Source: Otis tarda (Eukaryota; Chordata; Aves; Otidiformes; Otididae). From it: a stretch of 64,000 bases of DNA. The translations under genes were made by a program, and so were the position numbers. Positions 51,401 to 63,854 of the stretch are shown piece by piece; the first letter of the stretch is position 1; every line of letters starts with the position of its first letter. The notes below the pieces were generated by a model. It searched no databases. It was not told the DNA's origin and saw only the letters and a program-made list of their open reading frames with translations. The stretch covers positions 44,611,963 to 44,675,962 of the forward strand of contig CM048554.1 in the NCBI GenBank assembly GCA_026413225.1, in the 5' to 3' direction.

Positions 51401-54400
51401 GTACAGGCTGCTTGCATCATGAAGTGCTCAAGAGCATCAGTTCTTCTGATGCTACTCCAGTAGCCTTTAGAAGTGACTGACTCACAAAATTAGACTGGAA
51501 GACAAGCAAGCATCACACATTCCAGAAGCAAGAGGCTTGATCCCTCCCAAATTCTTCTACTCTACAGAGGATGTCAGAGCATTCATTAGACAATGGTGAC
51601 TTTCAGGCCAGAAATAGGTTGCTCATAGCAAGGCAGCTCCAAAGATTGATATTTTGAGCTAAGAGCATCTTACCCCAAAATATGCTCCTATTTACAAGAA
51701 ATCCAACCCACACTACATCTCAGAAGTAAAAAATACAGTATTCGGTGTCACAAAACACAAACACATCTTAAGATACATACTCCACCACTGAACATCACAC
51801 AAAGAGGGGACACTACTCCTACTTCTGCACAGTAGCGACTCTTACTTGTCCAAATAAGCTCCACAATTTTTTTCCCAAATGAAAAGACATTATACAGCTT
51901 TGGGATAACAAGCTATTATATCTAGCCCCAAATAATTTGTGTCCAGAAAATGCTTACATACACAAATAAAATGGTCTTATGCAGATTGCTAATCATAAGT
52001 TACAGCACAAGAATAAAGCTGAATGCTTCCTATTATAGGCTTAACAAAATCACAAGATGTATTAAGCATTTCAGTCGGGCTCCTTAGATCTTTGGAGTAT
52101 GTAAATTCTTAATATTTGAGTAGGACTACGTTAGTTCAGTAAACTTTTATAATTTTTGCGACTAAGACACTAGCAATCTACAGTAGAATAGATTTTGAGT
52201 AGAACTGAAATACTCAGTTTTACTCAAAGAACAGCATTTTCTGCAGAAGGTAAAGACTACACAGCCAAAGCCATTATAAGTAAATCACTGCTAAAAGAAT
52301 AAACCCAAGATTCAAAAGTAAGCACATGAAAAAAAAAATGATGCAGTTTAGAGGAATTTTAAGAACCCTACAGTGTTATTTTACAGAAGGGTAAGAATCA
52401 AATGCTGGTTTTCCTGATGATTAAATACATACTTAACAACTCTGGCGGCAAAACACTAATGATGCTCAGGCTGAACCCTAATGTTTAAAACAAACAAAAC
52501 TCAGTACAGCGTTCAGTTCTTTGCAAGTTTCCAGACTCTGGTCAGAGAAGCACCAGAAAAACAGTTGTTTTATTCTGCTTCACAACCAGCTACAACTCTG
52601 ACCTCTTCCAGATAACTAAATCATTGCTGCTTTAAAACAAGTAAACAAATAATCCAACCCAATTCCTGAACATAACAAAGTGCTATAATCTAATGTGTCA
52701 TAATTGATCTTATGACATCATAATACCACCACTGCCAATATCATCCTCCAGAATTGTAAGTTGGTTCACACAGAAGACTGTAAAAGATTTCACATAACGA
52801 AAAGATGAAGGAGGGAGAAGGAAAAGAGTAATAGTGTAAGCTTACCACAGGTCAGCTAGGATACTGCAAACTCCTAATTGCATGTTCCCAACATATGGTA
52901 AACATAAGATAACATCCCTCTCCCAAAAGAGGCATTCATTAAATTACCTGATTTTCCAGGAACATAAGTGCAGGAACACATACCACATAAGTGCACTAGT
53001 GCTGCAAGTCATGCAGTAGTTCCTCCTTAGCCTACGTATATGACAAAGCCCAAACTAAAGCAGGAGTTAATTTCTGTGTAATTACTTGAGACAGTGTACA
53101 ACTTTCACCCGAAACAGAAAGTTGTTCATCCTTTGTAATAAAAGGATAATGAATTCTCTCTGCATTTGCTAACTGGTTCTTCATTCTATATAAAAACACT
53201 GTGAATCAACCAAGACGGGCAAAGCCTTGATTTGTGGTTTTGTGGCTGTGGGGTATTTTGTTGTTTTTTTCCCCTCTTCAAATATGGAAGTTGCACTAAA
53301 ATGTTAATTATTACAACAATTAAAAGAAGGAGAATGAACAAAAGTTCAAAACTAAAAAACTCTATGGACTAAATTAAAGTGCTTTATCCTTTTTGAAGCA
53401 GTTGATCTAATATTATTGTTTTGTAAAAAGTTCAACAGCATCTTTCCACTGCATTTTAGAAGTAACACTTGAAATAAATTTACTTGAGGCTTCTTGTGAA
53501 AATTTAGTTCAGTAGTTTGAAGTTTAGTTCAAACTTTTATTGTCAGTTAGTCATTTCAACTATTCAAGGCTAAATTTCCACAGGAACATGCTACTAAACC
53601 AGTATTTTACACTCATCTAAAAGCTTGATAATACTAAGAGCTCAGCATTCTAATTAGGTCCTTACTTTTAAATACCACCTCAGAAACAGATTTAAGCTAC
53701 AGAATCAGAAAGCTGCCTTTTGATACATCTTACAAAAGCTATTCTGAACTTCTTTTTCCTGCAGATCTACATTTAACTTATATTTGTAAAGCATCTCTTT
53801 AATATCTAAATTCTCTGTAATTCTCTTTTAGGTAAGCTTTAGATCAGTAAATTTGCATTACAGCTATGTAGATGTCTTGGCAGCAGTGGTAACTTAAGCA
53901 ATATTTGCTCTCAGCAGCTGGTTCCTGTTTCCACACCATGTGGCTGAACAACAGACATAGAAGGTTACACTGGTACAAGTGAATGCCTGAAGCAGAGACC
54001 GCTCATCTAGCTGATGAGTAACTCAAACTCTGTTGAATTATACAAGCAGAAGATGAAGGAATACCAAAAGCCAGCCTTACTAGAAATCAGAATGCACGTA
54101 CGCAATCTACATTTGCCTACTGGGAGATCGCTGGCAAGCACTTACTCTGATCTGTTACAGGAAGACAGAGGAGTTATGCTTAGCATAACTCAAGTACAGA
54201 AATACAGAATCATCTCTCCATCAGTTATGCTGGACAGCTTTTCAAACATTCAGTTTCAGGAGCACTGAAGAGAAATGCCATTAAACATGCTTCAGTAAAA
54301 GTAACCAAGTACAAAATTATTTCAGTTATCTGATATTTAGTTGAACTAATAAGAGAGTATCTTCAAGAGTGAAAATGTATTGCATGTATATGTAGAGTTC

Positions 54401-55496
54401 TTTTGCTAAAAATATCAACTAAAACTACAAAGGATTGTAAGCAGAGGACTTCTACTTTCAACAAACATGTTTACTGGAGCTGCTAGGATTTTCTAGAGAA
54501 GATCTTGCAAAAGCCTCTAACTAGCTTTTATCATACTTACATTACAGCTATAGTGTAAAGTTCTAGATATGCATTATGCCTTCCATGGCAATCTAGGAGT
54601 TACAGATCAAGGAAGATGTGTTCGTATTCTGCATGGGTTTGCATTTCTTTTTTCTTAATGCAAAAGGCAGAGTCTGCAATCATCCATCTTCCTGATGGGG
54701 ATTCAAATTTCCAGCTCAGACACACCAGAGCGATATGCATGGGCAACATAAGATCATGTTTACTACTACTGGAGTGTCTATCATCTGAGCACATTCCTAC
54801 AACGTTTCCCCATGAGGTATATTTATTATCATCTCACTAGCTAGAATATCTAGGTAGCAATAGCTAATGAGTCAGTCTGAAACCGTCTGTCCATTTGTTG
54901 CCTTTGTGAACATCTGGTCTTCAAATAAATGTTTAAAAAAAATACAGTCACTCCAGGTGGATTACTTAGATTTTGTAAATATTAATCTGTTAAAACAAGC
55001 AGAAATCACAGCCTAAGCACTGGTTATGTGTTCTGAGAAAGAACCCTCCACATTTGTCATCCAATAACATTACAAGGCACATCCATTCAGAAGTCCTCTG
55101 GGCCAAAACAGCATGTCCCTAAGCCATATCTCACTTCACATAGAAGTGAATTGTCTCATCCACTCTACCTACTACATGGTATTAAAGAGCATCCAGAGTT
55201 TGTCATTCCTTTCCCTAGGAGAAGAGCAAAGTGTTAGCAAACTACAGTATTATTAAAATTCAGAAGTAATCTTGCAAACAAAAACATTCTCTGTTGATTA
55301 TGCAGCAGAAAGGATTTAGCCCTTTCTAGCTAAGCCTTTCAAGAAAACGTCTGAAGTGTAAGACCATTAAGAACTCTTACAGAGCCAGTTGTCAGGAAAA
55401 TCAGAGAAAGCAACACATTTCAGATTGGTTAATTCTGTAGCAAGTATGTGCATTTGGATAATAAAGAAATTCCATTGTTACAGACTTCAAAGCTTC

Positions 55497-56608
55497 CTGC
55501 ACAACATCCTTCTCTCTAAACTAGAGAGGCATGGGTTTGATGGGTGGACCACTCGGTGGACAAGGAGTTGGCTGGATGGCCGCACTCAGAGAGTGGTGGT
55601 CAACGGCTTGATGTCCAAGTGGAGTGGCATTCCTCAAGGGTCTGTGTTGGGCCCGGCCCTGTTCAACATCTTTGTCGGCAACATGGACAGTGGGATAGAG
55701 TGCACCCTCAGCAAGTTCGTCGATGACACCAAGCTGTGTGGTGCCATCGACACGCTGGAAGGGAGGGATGCCATCCAGAGGGACCTTGACAGGCTGGAGA
55801 GGTGGGCCCGTGCCAACCTCATGAAGTTCAACCAGGCCAAGTGCAAGGTCCTGCACCTGGGTCGTGGCAATCCCAGGCACAAATACAGGCTGGGCAGAGA
55901 AAGGATCAAAAGCAGCCCTGAGGAGAAGGACTTGGGAGTGCTGGTGGATGAGAAGCTCAACATGAGCTGGCAATGTGCTCTTGCGGCCCAGAAGGCCAAC
56001 CGCATGCTGGGTCGCATCAAGAGGAGCGTGGCCAGCAGGTCGAGGGAGGTGATTCTCCCCCTCTACTCTGCCCTGGTGAGACCCCACCTGGAGTACTGCG
56101 TCCAGTTCTGGAGTCCCCAACATAAGAAGGACATGGACCAGTTGGAGAAGGTCCAGAGGAGGGCCACAAAGATGATCAGAGGGCTGGAGCACCTTTCCTA
56201 TGAGGACAGGCTGAGAGAGTTGGGGCTGTTCAGCCTGGAGAAGAGGAGGCTCTGAGGAGACCTGGTAGCGGTCTTCCAATACCTCAAGGGGGCCTACAGG
56301 AAAGATGGGGAGAGACTGTTCAGTAGGACCTGTTGTGATAGGACGAGGAGTAATGGTTTTAAAATAGAGGGAGGTAGATTTAGATTGGATATTAGGACAA
56401 AATTTTTTACAATATGAGTTGTAGAACACTGGAACAGGTTGCCCAGAGAGGTGGTGGATGCCCCATCCCTGGAAACATTCAAGGCCAGGCTGGATGAGGC
56501 TCTGAGCAACCTGATCTAGTCAGGGATGTCCCTGCTCCTTGCAGGGGGGTTGGACTAGATGACCTTTGAAGGTCCCTTCCAACTCTAACCATTCTATGAT
56601 TCTATGAC
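55497..56608 (+). mobile_element. CR1 LINE, 5'-truncated, best-preserved copy
   Basis: A plus-strand CR1 of about 1.1 kb ending in two exact ATTCTATG units (56591-56606). An open frame runs through it from 55389 to 56255. Its first ~36 codons are non-CR1 flank, then come [31 protein letters not shown] and [12 protein letters not shown] (the DD box, with Val where Ala is common). Next are the thumb/C-terminal segments up to SLEKRRL. A TGA (CTCTGAGG, consensus Trp codon) stops the frame at 56256; the sequence beyond continues to match the CR1 C-terminus. It lacks the endonuclease and ORF1, so it is dead on insertion. It runs opposite to PPM1B. Confidence 0.95.
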
Positions 56609-58484
56609 TGTAGGATAAAGCAGTAAGAAAAAAGTGACATAATGGTCTACTTTCACTGGTAAGAAAGAAAAGGTGACTGAACTCCAAAACTGAAGATACA
56701 GTAGGAAGTCTGGATACAGTCAGGAAGTTTGACAGTTTTCAAAGGATTAATATCATTATGAATATCTCGTTGGAAATGCTCACAAAGGGGAAGAACAGAT
56801 TCTCTCCAGAGGGTTATCTTGACTAATTATTCTCTGAACAGCTTTTAGTGATTTTTAAGCCAGCTAAGAGCTAGAGTTCCCAAAAGTTAATTTTTAACTG
56901 GGTGGAGAATTCCACCCTAGCATCTAGTGGCTAGCAATGCATTTAGAGCAAGTCAGCTTTTCAGTCAAGTCTTGCTACTACCATTGAAGCCAACAAGAAG
57001 GTTTTTTCTATCCTCAATACCACATCTTGTATTTCTGCTGCTCCTCACAGAAAAAAAGCTTAAACTTGGTTTCTACAACATGTCGTTCTGTACAGATCCT
57101 GTATTTAGAGCAAATATTCCACAAAGGATTCTCAAAGGCACAATAGTATCCTGTTTTGTCTATCAGGGGAATTACACAACAAAGTGAAGTGAAAAACAAG
57201 CAAAAAGATCAAAATGACAGTATTTCACTTAGCACCAGGTATGGAAAATACAGCAATAATTCCCTAATGTTGATATGTTTGACGAAGACAGAATAAGTTG
57301 TATCAAATTTATAATATATAGCAAGAGTGGTTTTTAATTTATTTATATATGATACTAATGACTAGAGGTAGGACTTCCCTATCTCCAAGACGGTTCTTAT
57401 TCTTCCCTCATCTTCTAAAGGTAAGTCTTCATATACAAATGAGCTAAAACTGAGCCATCACAGCAGATTTAAAGAGCTTGGACACTGCTGATGTTCCTGT
57501 GCCAACAGTTACAGGAGGCATAAGTTCTCTGCCACACTATTTAACCACCTAGATCTATTTGTAGCTTTTTCTAGCCATGTTACCACTTGCTAGGTTTATA
57601 CACAAAATGAGTTAAATTAAATGCCAAAAACGGTCATTCAACACCGTAATAAAATCACCAGCACATTCAAACCAGTAACATAAGAACATCAGTAGTACAA
57701 GCTGCCAAATATTAACACTTACTATGCTATAGGCATTTTAATGTTTATACAACTTGGAAAGAGATAATTCAAGCATCTGGCATGCCAACTAACAGCCTAC
57801 ACACACACAATCTTCCGAAAGAACCAATTTAAATAATATAGGAACTGAAGGCTACAAATAGGAATTGTTAAAATATAGTTATTTTTATACCTCAATTACA
57901 GTTTTAGAACATCTTTTTTTTCTTAATCTCTTCCGTGTTGAGAATTTTTTTCTACCTACTAGCAAAGTTACTTTGGTAACAGTACTGTATTAGCATGAGG
58001 AGAATCAGCACTTAGAAACCTAACATCTTAAAATTTTCAAGAGGGTCTATTTACTTTGAAAGGTGCTCCCTTACTGCTAACACAAATTGACTACCTTCCT
58101 AAATCAACCCAGTTGAACTGATTTGGTTCATTTCAAATAAGTCATACCTCAAAGCATTTTTAAGGCAGTTATAAACAGTGCTTACGAGAAGCAGCTGATC
58201 CTACATGATATGTAATGATTACTCCCATACTGTAACAGGATCAATCGCATCCTGTAATAATATATACTATTCAACCCACAGTATAGTATAGAAAATTAGG
58301 TTTCAAATCACAGATGGCTTGGAAGACTACTACTAGTTCAGAGAACACAGTACTCCCCCTTGCACTTTCATAGCATGCTCCTTTTTTTCCACCAGGCTAA
58401 AGAAACTTTCTAAGAAAAACTCTGAAGTCTAATTAACAAAATTACTATCTCTAGGAACTGCAGAGTGAAGCAAATTTCCATTAC

Positions 58485-58582
58485 CTTTTTTTCTGGCAGC
58501 AGTCTCCAGTATCGTTGCCTGGACACATGGAATCTTTTTCAGGTGTCTGCATTGAGGCTATCTGAATTGCTTCACTTGTCAT
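58485..58582 (-). CDS. Putative upstream PPM1B exon with in-frame ATG
   Basis: On the minus strand an acceptor (actcctctgtttag) is followed by 98 open nt and a GTAATG donor at 58479-58484. The first three bases are ATG. It reads MTSEAIQIASMQ (1-12), continues through TPEKDSMCPGNDTGDCCQKK (13-32), and leaves AG. Joined to PPM1B exon 2 at 41062 the split codon is AGA (Arg), followed by FEYCIN and the canonical MGAFLDKP. The result is a 39-residue N-terminal extension in frame and a 518- or 426-aa protein. The join is inferred. I do not recognise the peptide from any described PP2C-beta. Equally possible: a 5' UTR exon whose frame is open by chance, or an unused splice pair. In its favour are the coding-like composition and the agreement of the frame through the 19 bases of exon 2 before the usual start. 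Confidence 0.4.
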
Positions 58583-59409
58583 CTAAACAGAGGAGTACTG
58601 GGCAAGAAGCAGCCACGCTTGGCAACTTGCAAGCTTAAATACTCAAATTTTTGTTCAATTAGTACTGCAACTTCAGTTTTACAATAAATTACTTAAACTC
58701 ACTTTTAATCAATACAGTTTAAACTCTTTTGATTTGCAATATATATTTAAATGCTGAAGTTTCAGCTGTATCTATTGAGTAAAAACTGTTTTAATTTTGC
58801 CACTACACAAGTATCACAATAAGTGTTGAACTATATTTGCAAAAATTCAAAGCGCACTTCTATCAATAAGAATGTTAAAACTAACATGCAAGAAGATCAT
58901 GCCAGTTTTCAAGAAATCAATATTATAGAGGGTGCTTAAGGGCATTACAGGCAGTCGATGCAGTAATGATAGGTCTACATAGACTTGACAGCAAAAAGAA
59001 TTCCGGGAAGCAAGCATGTTAATAATTCAACATTCATTTTATGCTACTCATCAGGTCAGACATCAGCTGCAGCCAAATTTGGATAACACAAATTAAGACA
59101 CCATCTCCAGCTCCACCAAAAGGTTACTGCTCCTGTACGCTGTCAGCTGCAAGATACATCCTGGCTAGACTGAATGGTGATGGGAATATCTTAGCAGAAA
59201 GATACATAAAAAAACCACATTAATTGTAGTAAGGGGCAGACAACCTATTCGGTCATCCCATTTATAAAGGCAACACGTTAAGGTATCATAAAACTATTTT
59301 TATCTTCTAAAGCTCACATCTCAGTCTTATTTTTCTACATGTAAAGCTTAACCTGCATGTGTTCTATACTAGGTTTAACAAACTGTCTGGATTAAACTAG
59401 GTATGTGTA

Positions 59410-59426
59410 AAAAAAAAAAAAAAAAT
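59410..59426 (+). repeat. Poly(A) run
   Basis: About 17 A on the plus strand inside the PPM1B first intron. Confidence 0.9.
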
Positions 59427-60771
59427 CAAGGCATACAAAACAATACTCAAGTATGCAGGCTTTTGCAGAACAACTGAAAGAATCTGATTAATTTAGCAGT
59501 TTAAAAAGAAAAGTAGACATTCAGCTTGGGGATTACACAGATAATTCACTAAAACCTACTATATAAAAACCAGAACAACACAGTCACAACAAATTAGAAA
59601 TAGGTACATGAATAGAAGACTGCTGATCTGAGCCTTCAAATAGGTGCTGAATTCAGCACAATGAGTGCCAATTTCAGTAGGCTTCCGCCCCCCCTAAAAC
59701 TGAAGGGCTAACATTAGGCAACCAAGCTGCCTACATTAAGTGCTACTTGTACTTTCCAGTCCCAAAAACATCTCCTACATCCTTCTGAGTGACTCCATGT
59801 GAATGTCTCCACCATCTGTTCTATGGCTGGATAACACAGCCTTGTATTCTCCTTCTAACACAAACTACTGTCTCAGCAAGGGATAATAGCTATGTGTCTC
59901 TCCATTCTTCTCAATCACTTTCTCAATTCCTCCCTTTGAGTGCCCTGAACATGATGCTAGTCCAGTCAGCAAGACAGTCCAGCAACATCCTCCCCAAGAC
60001 TGGTCCCACGAGAGGGAATTCCTCTTTGCTTGCTGCAGGTTTTATCCCCCTAGTCCTTGTTATAGCCTCTATCCTTTCCTGAGAGTGGTGCAAGAATGAC
60101 ACAACAAACGTTATTAAACATTTTGTTAAATTGTGCATGGAAGCTGAAGGCAATGGTATCACTCTGTTGAACTATGTTAACGGCTCCCACCACTTGATTA
60201 GTGCTCTAACTTGCAGATAAACAACAACTGCATATGTGCTTGAAGCTACAGCATCTATCATTTCTTCCAAAATGCAGCAAACCTGCCCTCTGACTCCCAG
60301 TTATATCCTGGTATTTTGAAATTAACTGCAAATGTCACTCAAGAGCTACAACAGTGTGTTCACAGAAAAATTACAAGATCAGCACAGGACCTTAAAGTAA
60401 ACAAAAGAGTTACTAAGACACTGCCAATTTAGTAAGACATTCCATTTTATGTCATGCAACTTAGTGTATCAGTTTTATAAGTAGGAACACCTATGCTACC
60501 CAAAAGATAGGTTTGCATAGTAAACATTAGTTACAAGTAGTAACCTACTTAACTATTTTAGTTAAGGAACACAGCCACAGTTAGTTTATATGGCTCTGAT
60601 CATTAGTGTATTTCTGCAGAATTATGTGGAAGTATTTAATAGTTAATAAATATTCATAATATTCTGCAGGATTAGTATGATATGCAAGAAGCCAAGAACT
60701 CAGTACCATTCAGCAAGCCCCAGTATTCACGCTTTTTGTCATCTGATCATGGACAATTTTGAAAATCTTAC

Positions 60772-60887
60772 CTTGAACGTAGTATAAAAATCAAATTTCT
60801 TCCAGATCTTTGTCCTTCTGATTAAGATTCACTTTAGAGACTCTTCCTCGTACATTAGGGGTGAACAAAGCAGAAGAGTCTGTGAGT
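60772..60887 (-). other. Putative PPM1B 5' UTR exon with short upstream ORF
   Basis: A 116-nt segment has a strong acceptor (ccgtcttactactttcag) and an excellent donor (TTCAAG then gtaagatttt). If spliced to the segment at 58582, the shared frame contains ATG at 60853-60855, eight codons (MYEEESLK), TGA at 60829-60831, then 19 open codons up to the ATG at 58582. It would therefore supply an in-frame stop upstream of that ATG, with an A at the -3 position. In another frame the segment is also open for about 30 codons before a TGA. Function is unknown and expression is not shown. Confidence 0.25.
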
Positions 60888-62097
60888 CTGAAAGTAGTAA
60901 GACGGAAGAATTGACCAATTTCTCTCCTAATTCAAAACAATATTCAATAACATCTATAGCTCAAGAACTGCTTAATAGCAACTTCTAGACTGTAACTAAT
61001 AAAATACATGAACCCCTGGAAGTAGTCAAGTTAGTCAAGAAGTTCCTACTTGTGTAAGGTAGCATAGCAAGAGATCATGTGAATGCCTTTCACTTGCTAG
61101 AGATGAAAGCATGAAGTGATCTGTGCCACACCATTCAATGGCCACTACTTGCTAAAAAACCCCTATTGTCAATGTACCACCTTCGAGGTGTTAGCAAATC
61201 CATTTTCAAATCAGGAGTACGTACAACTATGTGACAGAGAGAGCACCTGCAAAAACTCAGACATATGCCTGCACATTTAAGTGGAGAGAGGATGGAAAAG
61301 CCTGGCATATTAATGCAGTCATTTACAAGAATATATCCAGATGCTGGACTCAAAAGAAAAGAAAGACTAAAAGTTGAGATTCAAAATTATTCTAAAGCAC
61401 AGAAACCATTACAAAGAAGCCTGTTACTAGCCACTACAGGTTTAACAGTAAAAGCTGAAATACACCTGACTGTTCACCAAAATTATCTTGGTTATGAGAA
61501 AGAGACAAAGATGTTTTTTGCACAAATCCATGAGAAGGGCCATCACAGTTAAACTCACCATGCCTAGATATACTAGTATACAATTTCTGCAGTAAGAATT
61601 TGACTGAAGCCTTCTCTGTTTTGGATATGTCTGCATGTAGCATCTAGGATGACAGACTCTTTTCATAGGGCTGGGCAAAGAGGAAAGTGAACCAATCTCA
61701 GAGAAACCAAGATTGTTTCGTTTTCCAGTATCTTTCTTCCCCCTCCCGTAACTTCAAACAATAAATGCCCTACAAATGGCTTGTTTTACTACAAGGCTCA
61801 GAAGAATGTGTGAAAGCAAGTGAGAAACAAGACATTAATCACTATAAAGTTCTATAGTGTCTTTTTCAACACCGAGAAAGAATATTTTTCCGTTCTTTCT
61901 TAGATGAAATGAGCTTATTCAATGAATGTACCTTGCTTATTCAATGCTTACTCAATAGGTAGATTTCAAGTAACTAAACTAAGGCTTAATATCAAAAATA
62001 GTCAACAAGAGTAAATTATGGTGTTCAAGCTATTTTATTTAGCACCACTAGAAATAAATGCCACTTGCACAAGGAACCAAGTTTCCAAATAAAACAA

Positions 62098-63275
62098 AAC
62101 ATATTGGTGAGTGGAGGGGACCTATGAGGTCAGTTTTCTTCTCAAAGTGCAGTGTTGAACTCAGTCCCAGTTAGGGACTTCACCCACTCAGGTCTTGAAA
62201 ACCTTCACAGAGGCTTACAGGTTACCTCCTACAACCTCTCAACAATCTACCTTACAGTAAAAGTTTTTAAACATATGTCCATCCATTTCAATTTATGATC
62301 ACAGTCTCTTTGGTTTCCCGTTGTGCATCTCGGTAAAGAGGCTGGCTCCATCTTCTTGGTATCCACCTCTGTATAGACCAGACAGTTGCTACTAGGTCCC
62401 TCCTAAGCATCTCTTCTCCAGGGTAAACAAGGCCATGGAAGGCTCTCGACATCACTTCACAGGTCACATACTCCAGCTCCCTGACCATCCTGGTGGACTT
62501 GCCTTAAGTTTATCAACATTGTTCTTGCTGGGGGTAGGCAGAACAGGAGCAAAACTGAACACAGTATTACAAGTGCACTCTGGGAACATCTGGAACAACA
62601 GTCAACTAAAAGGGGAATAAAGCTGTGTGTTTTCATCACTACCAGCGTGAAGTCCTGACTTATATTTAGCTTACTGTTCACCAGAACCAGGTCCTCCTCA
62701 GTAAAGCTACAATCCAACTAGTCTGTAGCACTGCAGGAAGGTTACTGATCCTGAAAGGAGGACCCAGCATGTGCCCTTGTTGAACCCTCTAAGATTCCTA
62801 TGGGCCCACTCCTCTAGCCTTCCTGAGTACTTCGGGATGGCCATCCCACCTTTGAGCCACCCAGTTCTGTATCTACCACATAACTGATGAAAGTGCACTC
62901 CCCCTCCTTGTCCAGGTAATTGATAAAGACATTAAAAAAAAAAGTAGGTCACAGCAGACCCTTGAGGAGCTCCACTTCCAACTGCTGTCCAGGCAGAGTA
63001 TGAACCATCAGCCATCCTTTGAGATGACTCTTCAACCGGTTTTCACTTGTCTAGTCATCCTCCCATTCAGACTGTAAATAAGAGTATGTTGTAGGACACT
63101 AAAAAGTCCTGTTAAGGTCAAAGTAAGAAAAAAAACCAAAAACATCTACTGCTCTCTCCTCACTTGAAGACCTAGTCATTTGCCAGAAGGCAGTCAAGCT
63201 GGTCAAGCATGACTGACCCATGGTAAAGCCATGCTATTTCCAGTCACCTTCTTTTTCAAGGGCCCAGAAATGTTT
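62098..63275 (-). mobile_element. Ancient CR1 LINE, heavily degraded
   Basis: About 1.2 kb matches in order, on the reverse complement, the old avian CR1 3' half. Its blocks are 'ggaggggacctatgaggtca' (3' end), 'gggcccactcctctagcctt', 'gacccttgaggagctccact', 'ctactgctctctcctcactt' and 'ggtcaagcatgactgaccca'. It is riddled with indels, and no frame longer than about 85 codons remains. It is clearly older than the 31.8- and 55.5-kb copies. Confidence 0.75.
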
Positions 63276-63838
63276 TGCTACAGGTTGATATAAACTACTT
63301 ATTGATGGTGCTATCCAATTAAAGCAGTATGTAATGCTTTTATCAAGTGAAATAGTAAGTTTTCTTTATTATATAACATAGCAAGGCTGCCCGGAAGAGT
63401 GAATAGGAACCATGTTTAGGCTTCCACAATTTGTAGAATTCAAATGCTCCAAAGCCTAAATATAAGAACTTTGTGCATAAAAATAAGCAGGTCTCAACAA
63501 GTGAACACAGTCAAACAATCAAGCTTCTGGCTGATTTTCTACCTGGCAACAAGACAGTAACAGCGGAGGTTATAAAAGGAAAAAACTTGGTGTTCATAAC
63601 TCTACCTAAAATTTATTACAGAAACCACTAGCAGAGAAAGGGATGATAAAGGAGTGTGAAAGAATAGCAAACGGCCAAGAAAAATTAAACATGTTTCACT
63701 ATTCACATCAGAAAGAATTTCTGAAATTCAGATTGCTTAAATCTTTTTAGATGGTTTGAAATTCTTCTGGACCGTATTGAAAGAAAATCCACTTTACTGA
63801 GACCTCTGAACTTGAACAAATTCAGGAACTCCAGGACA

Positions 63839-63854
63839 AAAAAAAAAAAAAAAA
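63839..63854 (+). repeat. Poly(A) run near right edge
   Basis: A run of about 16-17 A on the plus strand; low complexity. Confidence 0.9.

Noticed and set aside
54014-54268. 84-codon plus-strand frame with ordinary-looking composition
   Set aside because: No family recognised, no splice or promoter context, and it lies antisense in a PPM1B intron.
55521-56429. 302-codon minus-strand open frame
   Set aside because: It is the antisense of the plus-strand CR1 copy; its length reflects CR1 codon composition.
61265-61552. 95-codon plus-strand frame
   Set aside because: No recognisable motif, antisense in an intron; an opposite-strand frame overlaps it.
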